64,000 nucleotides of DNA. It comes from Sthenelais limicola. Taxonomy: Eukaryota > Annelida > Polychaeta > Phyllodocida > Sigalionidae. The position numbers and the translations under genes were made by a program. Shown here in pieces: positions 9,450 to 20,229 of the stretch. Position 1 is the stretch's first letter, and every line of letters begins with the position of its first letter. The DNA lies in contig OW804095.1 in the NCBI GenBank assembly GCA_942159475.1, positions 149,906,808 through 149,970,807 of the forward strand, given 5' to 3'. The notes under the pieces are model-generated. The model ran no database searches. It had not been told where the DNA came from and saw only the letters and a list, made by a program, of their open reading frames with translations.

Positions 9450-9899
9450 ATGGCCCTAAAAAACTGGACTGATATCACCAGAAAGAACGGTTTTAAAATT
9501 TTGCATCTGAACGTTAGATCAATAGTACAGAAAAAAGACTCCATACATCTGGACATATTAGAAAATAACCCAGAAGTGTTATGCCTATCTGAAACCTGGT
9601 TAAAATCTACTGTAGCGACAGAATACATATCTCACGACAACTATAACTGCATTAGAACTGATAGAGACAGTGATAAACATGGAGGAGGACTATGTACATT
9701 TATTAGGAAAGATTTAGACATAGACGAAATTACATTAGATACTGATAGAATCAAGAATATAGAAATCCAAGCGATGATTGTTAAGAAAGAGAACGTGAAA
9801 AGGAAATTAATCTTGTGTGTTTATAGGCCACCGGCATGTAACGTATTCGGAGGGACTAAGCGAACTATCAGACGTATTAGAGGAAATTATAGCCAATAA
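9450..9899 (+). pseudogene. LINE ORF2, 5' part: APE-type endonuclease N-terminal half, frameshifted
   Basis: ATG 9450 opens a frame with the start of an exonuclease-endonuclease-phosphatase fold: KILHLNVRSI (16-25, catalytic Asn block), LCLSETWL (44-51, metal-binding Glu), HGGGLCTFI (77-85) and LCVYRPP (122-128). Family similarity ends after YRPPACN, and the frame then runs into a stop at 9897-9899. The continuation (SEGLSELSDVLEEI, then GDFN) is in the +1 frame, so a single-base gain or two-base loss lies at about 9835-9860. This enzyme nicks target DNA to prime reverse transcription. With the shift, this copy cannot make intact ORF2 protein unless frameshifting occurs. Confidence 0.85.
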
Positions 9900-12318
9900 G
9901 CTAGCAAACAAGAGTAATTATGACACGATTATAGTAGGAGACTTCAACATAGATCTGATGGAAAAAACTGATAGGAAGTATATATTATTAGACCGATTTA
10001 GTAAGAAACACAGTCTAGAGATAAAAATGGACAATATTACTAGATATGGACTGCATAAAAACTCCATATTGGATTTCTATATGGTAAATATCAAGATTAA
10101 CTACAGCTATGGTATGATTGAATATAATATATCAGATCACCAGGGTATATACCTAAATATTAAATCTGAAAGAGAGATACGACAAGGAACAGAATTCACT
10201 GGAAGAGATTTTAAGAATTATACGCAAGAAAAATTAGCTAATTACTTGAAAGAATGTAACTGGGAATATTTATATTCATGTTTAGATATTGACGAAGCAT
10301 GGAACACGGTAGTAGAACAGATAAAGGAAGGAGCAAACAGACTTGCACCAAGAAGAAAATACAAATTTAAAGTAGAGAGACCTTCATGGTATGACGATAA
10401 CCTGGTACAATTAGCTAGAGAAAGAAAATTAGCATATAGGAAGGCAAATAGATCCAAAAACTTGGCCGACTTGAGCATCGCCAGACGATCTCGCAATGAT
10501 TTTAATAAAAGCCTGAAGCAAGCTAAGCAGCGATTCTATAGAAACCTATTAGATGTTAATAAGAATGATGGAAAGAAATTCTGGAGAATTGTGTCAGAAA
10601 TACAAGGGAAAAAAAATACCAATATTACTAGCTTATATAATAAGGACGGTGAAATCGTAAAAGGGACAGAACTAGCAAATCATACTAATGCATTCTTTTG
10701 CGAGATAGGTGAAAAGATACAAAATGAAATACCTCATATTGAGAATAATATAATACGAGAAAACTACAATAGACCGCTAGAACTGGAAGATATACAAGAA
10801 GAGGAGGTGTCAAAATTAATAAGAAAAATAGACATCAGCAAACCCTCCGGCTGTACAGATCTCAATAGCAGATTGTATAAGGATGGATTAATAGCAGTAA
10901 CGAAGCAATTGACCTATATATTCAACATCTCACTTAGTAAAGGTACTTTCCCGCTAGAGTGGAAGAGAAGTTTATGTAAAGCCATCCCTAAGAAGGAATT
11001 GCCCAGAACGGTGGAGGAAGTTAGACCGATTACCCTAGTACATACTGTAGGAAAAATACTGGAAAAATTAGTTACGCCGAGAATACAGGCACACTGCCTA
11101 GAAAACGATATTTTAAGTATAAATCAATATGGCTACCTGCCAGAAAGGGGAACAGCAGACGCACTGACAGCTCTGTTAAAACCACTAAATGAAGCTTTAA
11201 ATAACCAGGAGTTTGTACTAGCAATATTCATCGATTTTAGTAAGGCTTTTAACAGTGTGAACCATAATATTTTAATAGAAAAAATGGAAAAATGCGGGAT
11301 TGGAGGAGATTATTTAAAATGGGTTAAATCATACCTAGACAATCGGACGCAAAGAGTACAGGTAGGAGAGAACATCTCAGTAGAGTTAGACATAGGATGC
11401 GGAGTACCGCAGGGGTCAGTGTTAGGACCATTAATGTATCTAATTTATGCTAATGACATTAAAAATCTTAAAATGAAGAGTGATTGCATATTATATGCAG
11501 ACGATACCGTTTTATACCTCAAAGGAACAGATTTGAATACGCTGGAAGCAAGATTGGAGGAAGACATGACACTATTCTATGAGTGGTCAGTTGCGAATAA
11601 AATAAAAATAAATATTAAGAAGACGAAAAGTATGCTATTCACCCGGAAGAAAATAGAAAGATCGCCCAAAGTACGAATTAATAATATAGCATTAGAAAAC
11701 GTAGACAACTATGAATACCTAGGAATAAACCTGGATAGGAAGCTTAATATGTTGAAACAAGTAGGTTTGTTACATAAGAATCTAAACTATCGCATACACC
11801 AACTGAGTATTATGAGGCCCTATCTGACAGAACATGAGGCAATATTAATGCTGAAGACGTATATATTATCCATATTGGACTACAGCTTGCTGTTCCTAAC
11901 GCCGGTATGTAAAACAAAGTTGAAGAAAATACAACAATTGCAGAATAGAGCAATCAGAACAGCTCTGAAAGCTGATGTTAACGTATCTCGTGTCGAAATG
12001 CATGAAAAATGCAAGATTCTGTCAGTTACGAATAGACTAGAATTATTATTAATAAAAATGGGTAAAAAACAGAGTCGAAAAATAGAAAATACAGAACAGC
12101 CAGGAGTCACAAACAGAGCCACTAGACGGCATGATGGCATAATACTAAAACAGTTTATGCCCAGAACGGAATGTGACAAAAAATCGCTATCGTATCAAAT
12201 ATCCAGCAACTGGAATAAACTGAACAGTAACATTCGAAATCTAGACGACAATGGACTAAAGTCTCATTTAAAATATAGTTTATTATTAAGCCAACGCGAT
12301 CATGGCCACTTTGACTAA
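9817..12318 (+). CDS. LINE ORF2, 3' part: endonuclease C-terminal half and reverse transcriptase
   Basis: The frame is open to TAA 12316-12318; its real beginning is by frameshift from the preceding frame at about 9835-9860, not at ATG 9817. Numbering from 9817 (833 aa): endonuclease motifs GDFN (41-44), SILDFYMV (93-100) and SDH (106-108); a linker; then reverse transcriptase with KPSGCTDLN (342-350), VRPITLV (402-408), FIDFSKAF (471-478, first catalytic Asp), GVPQGSVLGPL (529-539), the catalytic YADD (560-563), and INIKKTKSMLF (598-608). A thumb-like region and LQNRAIRTALK (708-718) follow. This layout matches Jockey/CR1-superfamily LINEs without RNase H. The enzyme copies element RNA at a nicked target site. 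Confidence 0.92.
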   Translation: MFIGHRHVTYSEGLSELSDVLEEIIANKLANKSNYDTIIVGDFNIDLMEKTDRKYILLDRFSKKHSLEIKMDNITRYGLHKNSILDFYMVNIKINYSYGMIEYNISDHQGIYLNIKSEREIRQGTEFTGRDFKNYTQEKLANYLKECNWEYLYSCLDIDEAWNTVVEQIKEGANRLAPRRKYKFKVERPSWYDDNLVQLARERKLAYRKANRSKNLADLSIARRSRNDFNKSLKQAKQRFYRNLLDVNKNDGKKFWRIVSEIQGKKNTNITSLYNKDGEIVKGTELANHTNAFFCEIGEKIQNEIPHIENNIIRENYNRPLELEDIQEEEVSKLIRKIDISKPSGCTDLNSRLYKDGLIAVTKQLTYIFNISLSKGTFPLEWKRSLCKAIPKKELPRTVEEVRPITLVHTVGKILEKLVTPRIQAHCLENDILSINQYGYLPERGTADALTALLKPLNEALNNQEFVLAIFIDFSKAFNSVNHNILIEKMEKCGIGGDYLKWVKSYLDNRTQRVQVGENISVELDIGCGVPQGSVLGPLMYLIYANDIKNLKMKSDCILYADDTVLYLKGTDLNTLEARLEEDMTLFYEWSVANKIKINIKKTKSMLFTRKKIERSPKVRINNIALENVDNYEYLGINLDRKLNMLKQVGLLHKNLNYRIHQLSIMRPYLTEHEAILMLKTYILSILDYSLLFLTPVCKTKLKKIQQLQNRAIRTALKADVNVSRVEMHEKCKILSVTNRLELLLIKMGKKQSRKIENTEQPGVTNRATRRHDGIILKQFMPRTECDKKSLSYQISSNWNKLNSNIRNLDDNGLKSHLKYSLLLSQRDHGHFD

Positions 12319-12668
12319 ATCAACCACGTGCCGGTAATAACCTCACCCGCCCCCTCGACAAAACATTGACTCTGACGATGACAGACTAATCACATTTTAT
12401 TGTAAGAAAATTGTACATTGATTTTATTTGATAAGAGAGAAGACTGTACATCACATTTATAACAATATTTGATCATAAAGAATAAAGAACAGTAATTAAG
12501 GCAGGTGGTCATAAAATCGCCTCGCCGCGAGACCATGAATTTGTATGTACTGTCGGAAAAAAATAAATAAAAAAAAAAAAAAAAATAATTTAATTTTAAA
12601 GGCATCCTGCGGGATCCCTACTCCATAAGTATAATAATGGCTTTAAAGGAAATAAACTTGACTATTTA
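12319..12668 (+). other. LINE 3' UTR
   Basis: An A-rich run lies at about 12558-12585. Beyond it GGCATCCTGCGGGATCCC, then GGCTTTAAAGGAAATAAACT and a TAATAATAATA tail look like a typical short-repeat LINE end. Whether the element ends at the A-run or at the TAA tail is unresolved. Confidence 0.5.
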
Positions 12669-13630
12669 ATAATAATAGATTTTTATTTCCATAACACAGC
12701 TACAATGTTATAATATAATGTAACAGACTAGAACATTTATATATAAATAGGAGTATTCTCTGTAAAAAGTACAGGTCAAATACCCCTGAATTTGGAAATA
12801 TATGTTTTATATTAATTAATAAGCGCAATAATACTAATAAGCACACAGTTGAGTGATCAACTTATAATAGTTTTCAAGTCATCGCATTTGGCAATGACTG
12901 GGCATTGAGGCGCTACCCTCACCCCCTCCCTCTACCACTACTCACACTACTAACCCACGTGACCGGTCACGCTTCAATACGCACCGGCCCCGTGCCCCTC
13001 ACTTCACCTTCGCCTACCAACCTATACGGTTCAAATTCCCACCCACCCACACCTCTCTTTCTTCATCTCAAAATCCCTACTAACTAATTAATCAATTAAA
13101 TCTCATTTAATCAATTATCATCAATTTAGATCAAAATCTTTCAATTTTATACAAATCTATGTACCAATTTTACACTCACCTTTTATTTATTTATATTTTA
13201 TATAAACAAATTTAATTAAAAATGCCTTCACTCATTCTTCCTAATAATATTTAAGGGTTACTGCATCAATGACATTATATAACAATCGTATCCTTTTCAA
13301 TCATTAACACGAATGACAAGGTGGTACATTTTTATGAGGAGTTAAATTGTCTTTGAGGAAGTATTTAGGCCTACTTTAACAGTTTGTATAATCATTCGTG
13401 CCCACAAGGTGGTGCTGAACACTGACCGCTTATAGGTGAAGAAGCAGCTCAAGCTAGGCAGACTGGTGCTGCCACGCCACGGAGTCAATGGGTGTTACTT
13501 CCGCCTTATTTCCGCCACGTGATCGATTGTGATGCAATAGCCTCGTTGTGGGAGAGATATCGAGTTTGCAGGAAGCGCCGTTAGATGGCAGTTCACTGTG
13601 GCCGCGCCTCACTTTGAGTTAGCAGGCTCT
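12669..13630. other. AT-rich non-coding DNA with a GC-richer patch
   Basis: No gene was recognised. The patch at about 13430-13620 holds CACGTG near 13517 and GCCGTTAGATGGCAG near 13577, the latter like short motifs scattered elsewhere in the window. No start, splice site or conserved frame supports an exon. Confidence 0.35.
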
Positions 13631-13930
13631 GATATATTTCTCTCTCGTTTCCACTCTCTTTCTCTCTCTCTCCCTCTCCTTTTCTCTCTCTTCAACTCTC
13701 TCTCTTACCAAGACTCTTATTTCTCCCCCCTCGCTCTCTCGCTCCCTCTCTTCCTTTATTTCACTCTCTCTTTCAACCAGTCTTGATCCCCCCGTTTGTC
13801 TGCCCCTCTATCACTTTGCCCCTCTCTCTCAGCCCGTCTCCTCACCCGCTCTCTGTATATCAGTCCGCCTCTCTACCCCTCTCCCAAATTTGTCTAACTC
13901 TCTTCCAGTCTGTCTCAATCTTTAGCTCAC
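13631..13930. repeat. TC-rich low-complexity tract
   Basis: Pyrimidine-rich DNA dominated by CTCTCT and CCCTCT without a fixed long unit. Stop-free frames across it reflect composition only. Confidence 0.8.
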
Positions 13931-14128
13931 TCACTCCCCTTAAATTATACTCGAGTTTGAGATATTTGAAATACTGGTAAACACTGAGCCAAGCAAGTAA
14001 ACAGTTGTATTACAGAATATGATTCTCAATTTAAAAGGTCTTTACACAAATTTGATTGGCACATCACCCACCTTTATAGGAAAGACCCAGATTTGCGTAA
14101 TACCACACTAAATGGACAACACATAGCT

Positions 14129-14212
14129 GACCATTATAAGCCTAATTCATTGACCGTTGACCATTATAAGGCTTATTCATTGACCGTTGACCATTATAAG
14201 GCTTATTCATTG
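14129..14212. repeat. 30-bp tandem repeat, about 3 copies
   Basis: GACCATTATAAGGCTTATTC plus ATTGACCGTT begins at 14129, 14159 and 14189. Confidence 0.9.
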
Positions 14213-14659
14213 TAAATAATTGATGAACTCAGGAGTAGTTCATCCGGGGACTTAGCTATATAGCATGCGCATAACTGGATGCGCAGTGAAACAGTGAGAA
14301 CTGGCCCTGTCTGACGTCAGGAGATTGATTATGTTTTATTATACGTATCAGGTGAAGAGGGATGCGCAGGCTAACTAGGAGGGTGGGGGTGGGGCTAACA
14401 GGCCTGTCAATAACACGTCAATAGTCGGTTACCTTACGTCATTAGCCAGCCCATAATGCCTGCGTGGGGTTGCACTGCGCATGGGCGGAGTGGCCGGAAG
14501 CTGGGTATGAATATAAGGTTGGGGAGATGGAGGGATAAGGGTGTTATGGGGGACGAGGAGGTTCGGCGATTTGGAGGAGATTGAGAGTAGGTTTGGATGA
14601 GATGGGACATGAAAGCAGGAGGAGATTGTGTTACGTTGCCATATTTAGGGGGCAATGAG

Positions 14660-15235
14660 ACGCAGGGAGGGGAGGGAGGGGGGGGGGCTGGAGGAGATAT
14701 ATATATAGAGAGAGAAAGGGAGAGGGGGAAAGGGAGAGATGGAAAAGCGAAGGGATGGAGGGAAAGAGAGGCAGGAGGAGAGATAGGGGTGGGGGTAGAG
14801 GGAGACATCAAAGGAGAGTGAAAAAAGGGGATGGAGAGAAGGAAATTAAAGAGAGAGGAGATAGAGATGGATGATGATGAGGGGATAGAATGGGAGAGGG
14901 ATAGGAGAGAGGAAAATAAAGAGAGGGGATAGGGAAGGAGACAGAGAAAACCAGGGAGGGAATTCGAAAGAGGAGAGGATGGGAGCAATGAAGAGGAGTG
15001 AGAGGAGGATGCGGAGAGAAAGAGGCAGATAGAAAAGAGAGAGAGAGAGAGAGAGAGGGAGAGAAAGGGAGGGAGAGAGAGGGAGAGAAAAGAGAGAGAG
15101 AGAGACAGAGAGAGGGAGAGAAAGGGAGGGAGAGAGAGGGAGAGAAAAGAGAGAGAAGAGAGAGAAGAGAGAGAGAGAGAGAAAGGGAGGGAGAGAGAGG
15201 GAGAGAAAAGAGAGAGAGAAAGGGAGATCAAGAGT
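14660..15235. repeat. GA-rich low-complexity tract
   Basis: Purine-rich on the plus strand (GAGAGGGAGAGAAA and similar). Short local duplications of about 60-70 bp occur between 15040 and 15210. Long frames on both strands are compositional. Confidence 0.85.
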
Positions 15236-15598
15236 ATATAAGAATATAGCTGTAATGAACGCAGAGGCAGTAGAGATGAATACTCATAATCGATAGCGCA
15301 CACAAACCATACAACACAGGAAGACCAACATTCAACATAGATATAAGAGTCTAAAATAATGGTTTTAATTAATTTAAACCTCCAGACTAATTACACATCC
15401 ATCCTGTTAATTAAAGATCATAATCATAACCTGGGGCAAAGTGCTGCCACATTATCATCCCCTCTGCCTCTCCCCGTCCCCTCTCCCTCTGCCCCTCCCC
15501 CCCTCTGCCCTCCCCTCCCCCCACTCCCCTTCCCCCTCCCCCACTCCCACCCCTGAATCCATGTCTGGGCCCATACAAACACCCTGGCAATGGCTCTA
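15236..15598. other. Non-coding with a C-rich stretch
   Basis: AT-rich DNA followed by a CCCCTCCC-type low-complexity stretch at about 15455-15555. No gene was recognised. Confidence 0.4.
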
Positions 15599-15842
15599 TG
15601 TGGGTCAGCTTTCCAGAAAATATACAATTCACCTTCACCAACTTTCTCAAATAACCCACATTTAAGACAAAAATGAGCTTCAAAATGCTGTTTAACATAA
15701 CAGAACTGATACTTTAAATCAATGCGATACCAAATATACTCAGATATACCCAAAATTTATCATATTTTTAGCAGAATCTAGCAGAAATTACTAAAAATGT
15801 AGAGCTGCCAATTGTACATTTTCTGAAATTCTGACCCATGTG
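15599..15842. mobile_element. MITE family A, copy 2
   Basis: Left end TGTGGGTCAGCTTTCCAGAA, right end ATTTTCTGAAATTCTGACCC then ATGTG, flanked by TA on both sides. It is in the opposite orientation to copy 1 (interior AACATAACAGAACTGATACT). Confidence 0.85.
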
Positions 15843-16276
15843 TAGTTGGCCCTGCAACACTTGCACATAAAGGTCTAGTACTACTGGCCTGAATGATGGA
15901 TCCCCAGTTATCGCCCAGTATCGCATGTCAATCTACGGACCAACAAAGGTTAATCACATCCCATTCCCACAACAAATGTTACTATAATTAGCCGCTCAGT
16001 TGGCTGGGCGCCAACCAATGCCAAACACTCCTGGATGTCACGTGAATCGTGTTCCAATGGCCCGGATGTAGAGGATGAGCAGCGGCGGCCATGTTGAGTG
16101 GGTGAGGAATGGACAAGGGGGGAGGGTTGGGAGAATATAGATGCATGTTGCATAATGTGGTATCATATTTACAGCTCATTGTTCTGATCCTGATTGTAAT
16201 ACGTGAGTGTAGGGTGCATGTGTGATGAAAACAAGAAATAGATGTCTATAGATACGGGCGTAGGTCTATCTATATA

Positions 16277-16774
16277 TGGGTCACATTTTCAGAAAATGTA
16301 CAATTCATCTTCACCAATTCTCTCAAATAACTCAGTATTTGTTTATATGATATAAGTGGATTTCATGTGATTGGTAATGGGTAATTTTAGTTTTGTTTGT
16401 ACGGTATTAATTGGACAAAGCCAGTTAAATAAAGAAAGTTATAAAATAAGGCGGTCCATATTATGCCATTTTCAGTAGTAAATGATAGTGGTAGAGAGGA
16501 CTATATTCCTAATGTAAATGAAGTAGAGAGTGGGATTTACTCGAATCTAATTTTAATAACAAGGCAACGCCTCAATTAGTCCATGGTGGACAGTGCGTTT
16601 TTTCATGTGAACTATTAAATATTATATTGGCCTTAAATGAATAAAAAAAAAATGCAATGCAATGCCAAATTTTCTTGAATTTACCTAGTATTGAGTAAAT
16701 TGCAGTCTAATTTTGCAGCATTTACTAAATGTGTACAGCTGCCAATTGTACATTTTCTGAAAATCTGACCCACA
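16277..16774. mobile_element. MITE family A, copy 3, interrupted by a retroposon-like insert
   Basis: The left end (TGGGTCACATTTTCAG...) runs to about 16340 and the right part (TTACCTAGTATTGAGTAAAT to TGACCCACA) resumes at about 16640. Between them are about 300 bp of unrelated DNA ending GGCCTTAAATGAATAAAAAA, a retroposon-like tail similar in style to the LINE 3' end at 12640. Part of the MITE interior is missing at the junction. Confidence 0.65.
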
Positions 16775-16950
16775 TAGAACCATTGCATCATGAGGATTTG
16801 TATAGATTGTGTAACCTATATTTGGGGTGTCATAGATGTTCAATACAGACCTTGACATTACAGTTCTGCAAGTTCTATATAATTTAACTGTCACATATTG
16901 ATAATGTGTATAGGGCTTGGGTAGTATTCTAGGAACGCTACCCTGCTATA

Positions 16951-17176
16951 TGGGTCAGATTTTCAGAAAATGTACAATTGGCAGCTGTACACATTTAGTA
17001 AATTCTGCTAAATTAGGCTGCAATTTGGTCAATACTAGGTAAATTTGAGTATATTCAACATTGCATTGATTCTAGCAATCTGTTTGGTTATGTTGAACTG
17101 TATTTTGAACTTTGTTTTCGTGTTATTTGAGAAGATTGCCGAAGTTGAATTGTACATTTTCTGAAAATCTGACCCA
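16951..17176. mobile_element. MITE family A, copy 4
   Basis: Termini TGGGTCAGATTTTCAGAAAA and the reverse complement, flanked by TA. The interior reads in the same orientation as copies 7 and 9 (TTTGGTCAATACTAGGTAAA). Confidence 0.85.
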
Positions 17177-17226
17177 TATATCAGCCAGTAAACAAGTGAT
17201 TATGTAACCAGGGTACACAAAGAGGT

Positions 17227-17400
17227 ACAAGGTAGCCCCATGGCCATGCACGTATCTGCCAAGCTAGCCTCATGCACCTTTCTGTCACGAGGTAGCCTCA
17301 TGCACCTTTCTGTCACGAGGTAGCCTCAAGCACCTTTCTGTCACGAGGTAGCCTCATGAACCTTTCTGTCACGAGGTAGCCTCATGAACCTTTCTGCCAA
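17227..17400. repeat. 28-bp minisatellite, about 6 copies
   Basis: Unit CGAGGTAGCCTCATGCACCT plus TTCTGTCA, with the first and last copies degenerate. Confidence 0.85.
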
Positions 17401-17519
17401 ACTGGTTGGAACAACCTGGGGACAGAAGCACACAGAGTTCAAGATAGATTCGCTTTTATTTTGTATATCAAAAGGAACTTGAATAGATATAAAGGGCTGT
17501 TGAGAAGACACTTGTTATA

Positions 17520-18275
17520 TTAGGTCTCACTGTTGCTTGCCACACTGAAATATTTTATCTGATTTTATATCCACTTAAATATGTTGTTTTTATTAGGACA
17601 CTATTTGAAGGTGTTTAGAAACAGTCTGGTATCGTTGATATTGACATTAATATTGGGACGAACATTTTGTAGTTTTCAATCACTTTTTATTTACATTATT
17701 AAGTCTTAGATAAAACTCTATAAAAAATGTAACACAAATGTAAGATCTCTTTAGACTATCATGAATCATGATTGCAGATGCGTACTGTGTAATTTCCATG
17801 CACAGAAAGTTCTGTAATAGATATTATGTGACAAAGAGAAGAAACAACACGAAAGCCATGGTCTGGAAGACCTCTTGTCGATAAGACTACAACCTTTTTG
17901 TCAGAACCATTTCATGATGAATAAAGAATTCTCTTATCTTATCTTAATCTGTCCTCAACCCTTTCATGCATGATAAGAAAGGTATAAGAGAAAATATGGG
18001 TCAGATTTTTAGAAAATGTACAATTGGCAGCTCTACACATTTAGGAAATTCTCCTAAATTAGGCTGAAAAATGAAGAATACCAAGTATATCTGAGTATAT
18101 TTGGTATCACATTGAATCAGATGATTTAACATATCAATTCTGTTATGTTAAACAGCATTTTGAAGCTCATTTTTGTCTTAAATCTGGGCTATTTGAGAGG
18201 ATTGGTGAAGGCTAATTGTACATTTTCTGAAAATCTGACCCATATGGATTCTGTACCCTACAACCAGACTAGTGC
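17520..18275 (+). repeat. Dispersed element E, copy 1, carrying a nested MITE A
   Basis: This segment matches the reverse complement of 35330-35855, including GCCACAC near 17537, GATGAATAAAGAATTCTCTT, ATCTTATCTTAATCTGTCCT, AACCCTTTCATGCATGATAA and, after the nested MITE (17997-18242), GGATTCTGTACCCTAC. AATAAA followed by TCTTATCTTATCTTA suggests a retroposon-like tail, but similarity continues past it. No coding capacity is seen. Confidence 0.65.
17997..18242. mobile_element. MITE family A, copy 5, inserted in element E
   Basis: Termini TGGGTCAGATTTTTAGAAAA and the reverse complement, flanked by TA at 17995-17996 and 18243-18244. The second copy of element E (35330-35855, reverse strand) lacks the insert and serves as a natural empty site. 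Confidence 0.88.
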
Positions 18276-18360
18276 CCCTTTCTCCTCTTCCTATAACATC
18301 TTCTTAACCTCCCTCTTTCTTGTATTCATACTGAAATAGGCCTATGTATGGAACATCTTA

Positions 18361-19273
18361 CACTCTAAGAAAAAAGGGTTCTTTTGGGTTCTAGATAGAA
18401 CCCCATGGTTCTACCAAGAACCCTAGGGTTCTTTGACACCTAAAAGGGTTCTTCGGAACCACCGGGGGTTCCATCTAGAACCATAGGGGTTCTTCATAGA
18501 TTTCTCACCAGGTGGCAGTACCGTGGAACTTGGCTTTCACTAGGTGCCCTCACAGGTTACTACATGCTATTTACAATTTCTATTAAAACAAAAGTCTCAC
18601 TAGTAATACTTATATGAGGCATTTATACCTTATAGATATTACACTTTATAAACTTGGGAATATTGAAAGCAATGAAATCAATACTTTATTTGTATAACTT
18701 ATCTGCTTGATGTTGAAAAATGTTGTGAAGAAAGCACCCTTATAATTCTAATATTATTACTATGAGTACTACTGAAGTACCAAGATTGTCAAACACCAAG
18801 TTGCAGTGGATACCTATGTCAGCTGTAGGAGAGGATTATATTAAGGGTAAATTTAAGTGATGGAAATGGATGAGGAACTCTGAAAAAGTCAAGCAAAGGG
18901 ACTGCATATAATATGCAGTCTCTCCTTGAATGCTCTTGGGCAAAATGCTTCTGTGGAGAAACATGCTGCCTTAGCACTGAGCACAAATCTGCTATTATAA
19001 GGACCAGTCTAGATTCAACAGGGAATAATGAATTCATTACTTTATTCAGAATTAACATTGTAAATTACAAGCAATTTTAGGGATGCCAAATCAGGGTTCT
19101 ATGTAAAACCCTACCTATTTTGGCCAGAGGGTTCTTCAAAGGGTTCTTCAAATCGAGGGTTCTATGTAGAACCCTCAAAAAAGGGTTCTAAGTAGAACCC
19201 TTAGGGGTTCTGCCATGTCGACAAGCTGAAGAACCCTTAAGGGTTCTTGTTAGAACCCTTTCTTCTTAGAGTG
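18361..19273. mobile_element. 913-bp terminal-inverted-repeat element with GGGTTCT subrepeats
   Basis: The ends are CACTCTAAGAAAAAAGGGTT and the complement of a near-identical sequence (AACCCTTTCTTCTTAGAGTG), flanked by TA. Both arms (about 140-180 bp) are built from short inverted motifs such as GGGTTCTANNTAGAACCC. The interior (about 18500-19080) is AT-rich with no transposase. It is a non-autonomous DNA element of unassigned superfamily. Confidence 0.75.
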
Positions 19274-19430
19274 TAGTTATAGCCTTGGTATCATATATCA
19301 TCATGTTTGATATAAATGGACACACGATATATCATCAAAGAGTTATGGTTATTGATTTGGCATTCTTCTTCCTATTGTCATCTGGAACATCAATCTGATG
19401 ATGTTGAACCATCGATGTGACGTGCGCTCA

Positions 19431-19500
19431 GGTTAGCCCAGGTTAGCGCAGGTTAGCGCAGGTTAGCTCAGGTTAGCTCAGGTTAGCTCAGGTTAGCCCA
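19431..19500. repeat. 10-bp tandem repeat, 7 copies
   Basis: GGTTAGCNCA repeated at 10-base spacing. Confidence 0.9.
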
Positions 19501-19570
19501 GTTCAAAGCCAGTATAGTTGCACTTTTACCCCCCCCCCCCCACCGCCACTAGGGGAGCCAGCTGTATGCG

Positions 19571-20154
19571 AGCTGCATTCTCTGGTTCCACGACAAAAGT
19601 AATCTGATCAAATTAACTTATATTATGACTTGTATCAATATTCTGGTCCTGTTATTATCCTGTTATATGGGTCAAGTCTCCAGAAAATGTACAATTCCCC
19701 TTCACGAATGCTCTCAAATAACCCAAATTTAAGAGGAAAATCAGGTTCAAAATACAGTTCAACATGACCAGACAGATTTATTGAATGAATACAACACAGA
19801 ATAGACTCAGATATACCAAATATTCATCAATTTTCACTCTAATTGAGCAGAATTTGATAGATGTGTAGAACTGTAGATTGCGCATTTTCTGAAAATCTGA
19901 CCCATATGATTATGCAAGAATTTGAAGGCGAATCAACCGAGAGAAAACGGTCCCTGTTGAGCGATAATAGATGAACGGATTTTGGCGGGTCATCGAAATA
20001 AAACATGTGATTTCATGAAGCCCTGTAGCAAAAACAACCGGACAGAATCACACAAGTTTGGTCAAATGACTTATAGATGACATTGTTTTGGAAACGAATG
20101 GAGCAAAAAGTAGAAAATCTGTAGTTTTTTTGACCATCATCTGAGAGTGCAGCT
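19571..20154. mobile_element. Dispersed element D, copy 1, carrying a nested MITE A
   Basis: The ends AGCTGCATTCTCT and CTGAGAGTGCAGCT are inverted repeats. The body aligns with 36396-36761 (GAGAGAAAAC, TTTTGGCGGGTC, GCAAAAACAAC, GTCNAATGACTT, GTAGAAAAT). MITE A copy 6 splits it at 19668-19904; the other copy has no insertion there. Confidence 0.7.
19668..19904. mobile_element. MITE family A, copy 6, inserted in element D
   Basis: Left end TGGGTCAAGTCTCCAGAAAA, right end CATTTTCTGAAAATCTGACC then CA, flanked by TA at 19666-19667 and 19905-19906. Confidence 0.85.
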
Positions 20155-20229
20155 TTGCCTAGTCCTGGTAAAGTTTCATATATCACCTGTAGCTAGTTTG
20201 TACAACACTATGATTAGGCAAAAAAAAAT

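Larger units (their letters stand above)
5755..12668 (+). mobile_element. Near full-length non-LTR retrotransposon (LINE, Jockey/CR1-like) with NADAR and SGNH modules
   Basis: In order: 5' UTR, ORF1 (coiled coil, RNA-binding region, NADAR domain, basic tail), a separate SGNH-hydrolase-like ORF, a spacer with five hairpin motifs, ORF2 (APE endonuclease plus reverse transcriptase), and a 3' UTR with an A-rich run at about 12558-12585. The likely 3' end is the GGCTTTAAAGGAAATAAACT segment with a TAATAATAATA tail near 12668. No RNase H domain or LTRs are visible. Both boundaries are approximate because no target duplication was found. An in-frame stop near the ORF1 start and a frameshift in ORF2 suggest this copy cannot move on its own, although long frames survive, implying recent insertion. 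Confidence 0.85.

Noticed and set aside
14434..15303. 289-codon minus-strand Ser/Leu/Pro-rich frame
   Set aside because: Composition of the GA/TC-rich low-complexity tract; no domains and stop-free on both strands.
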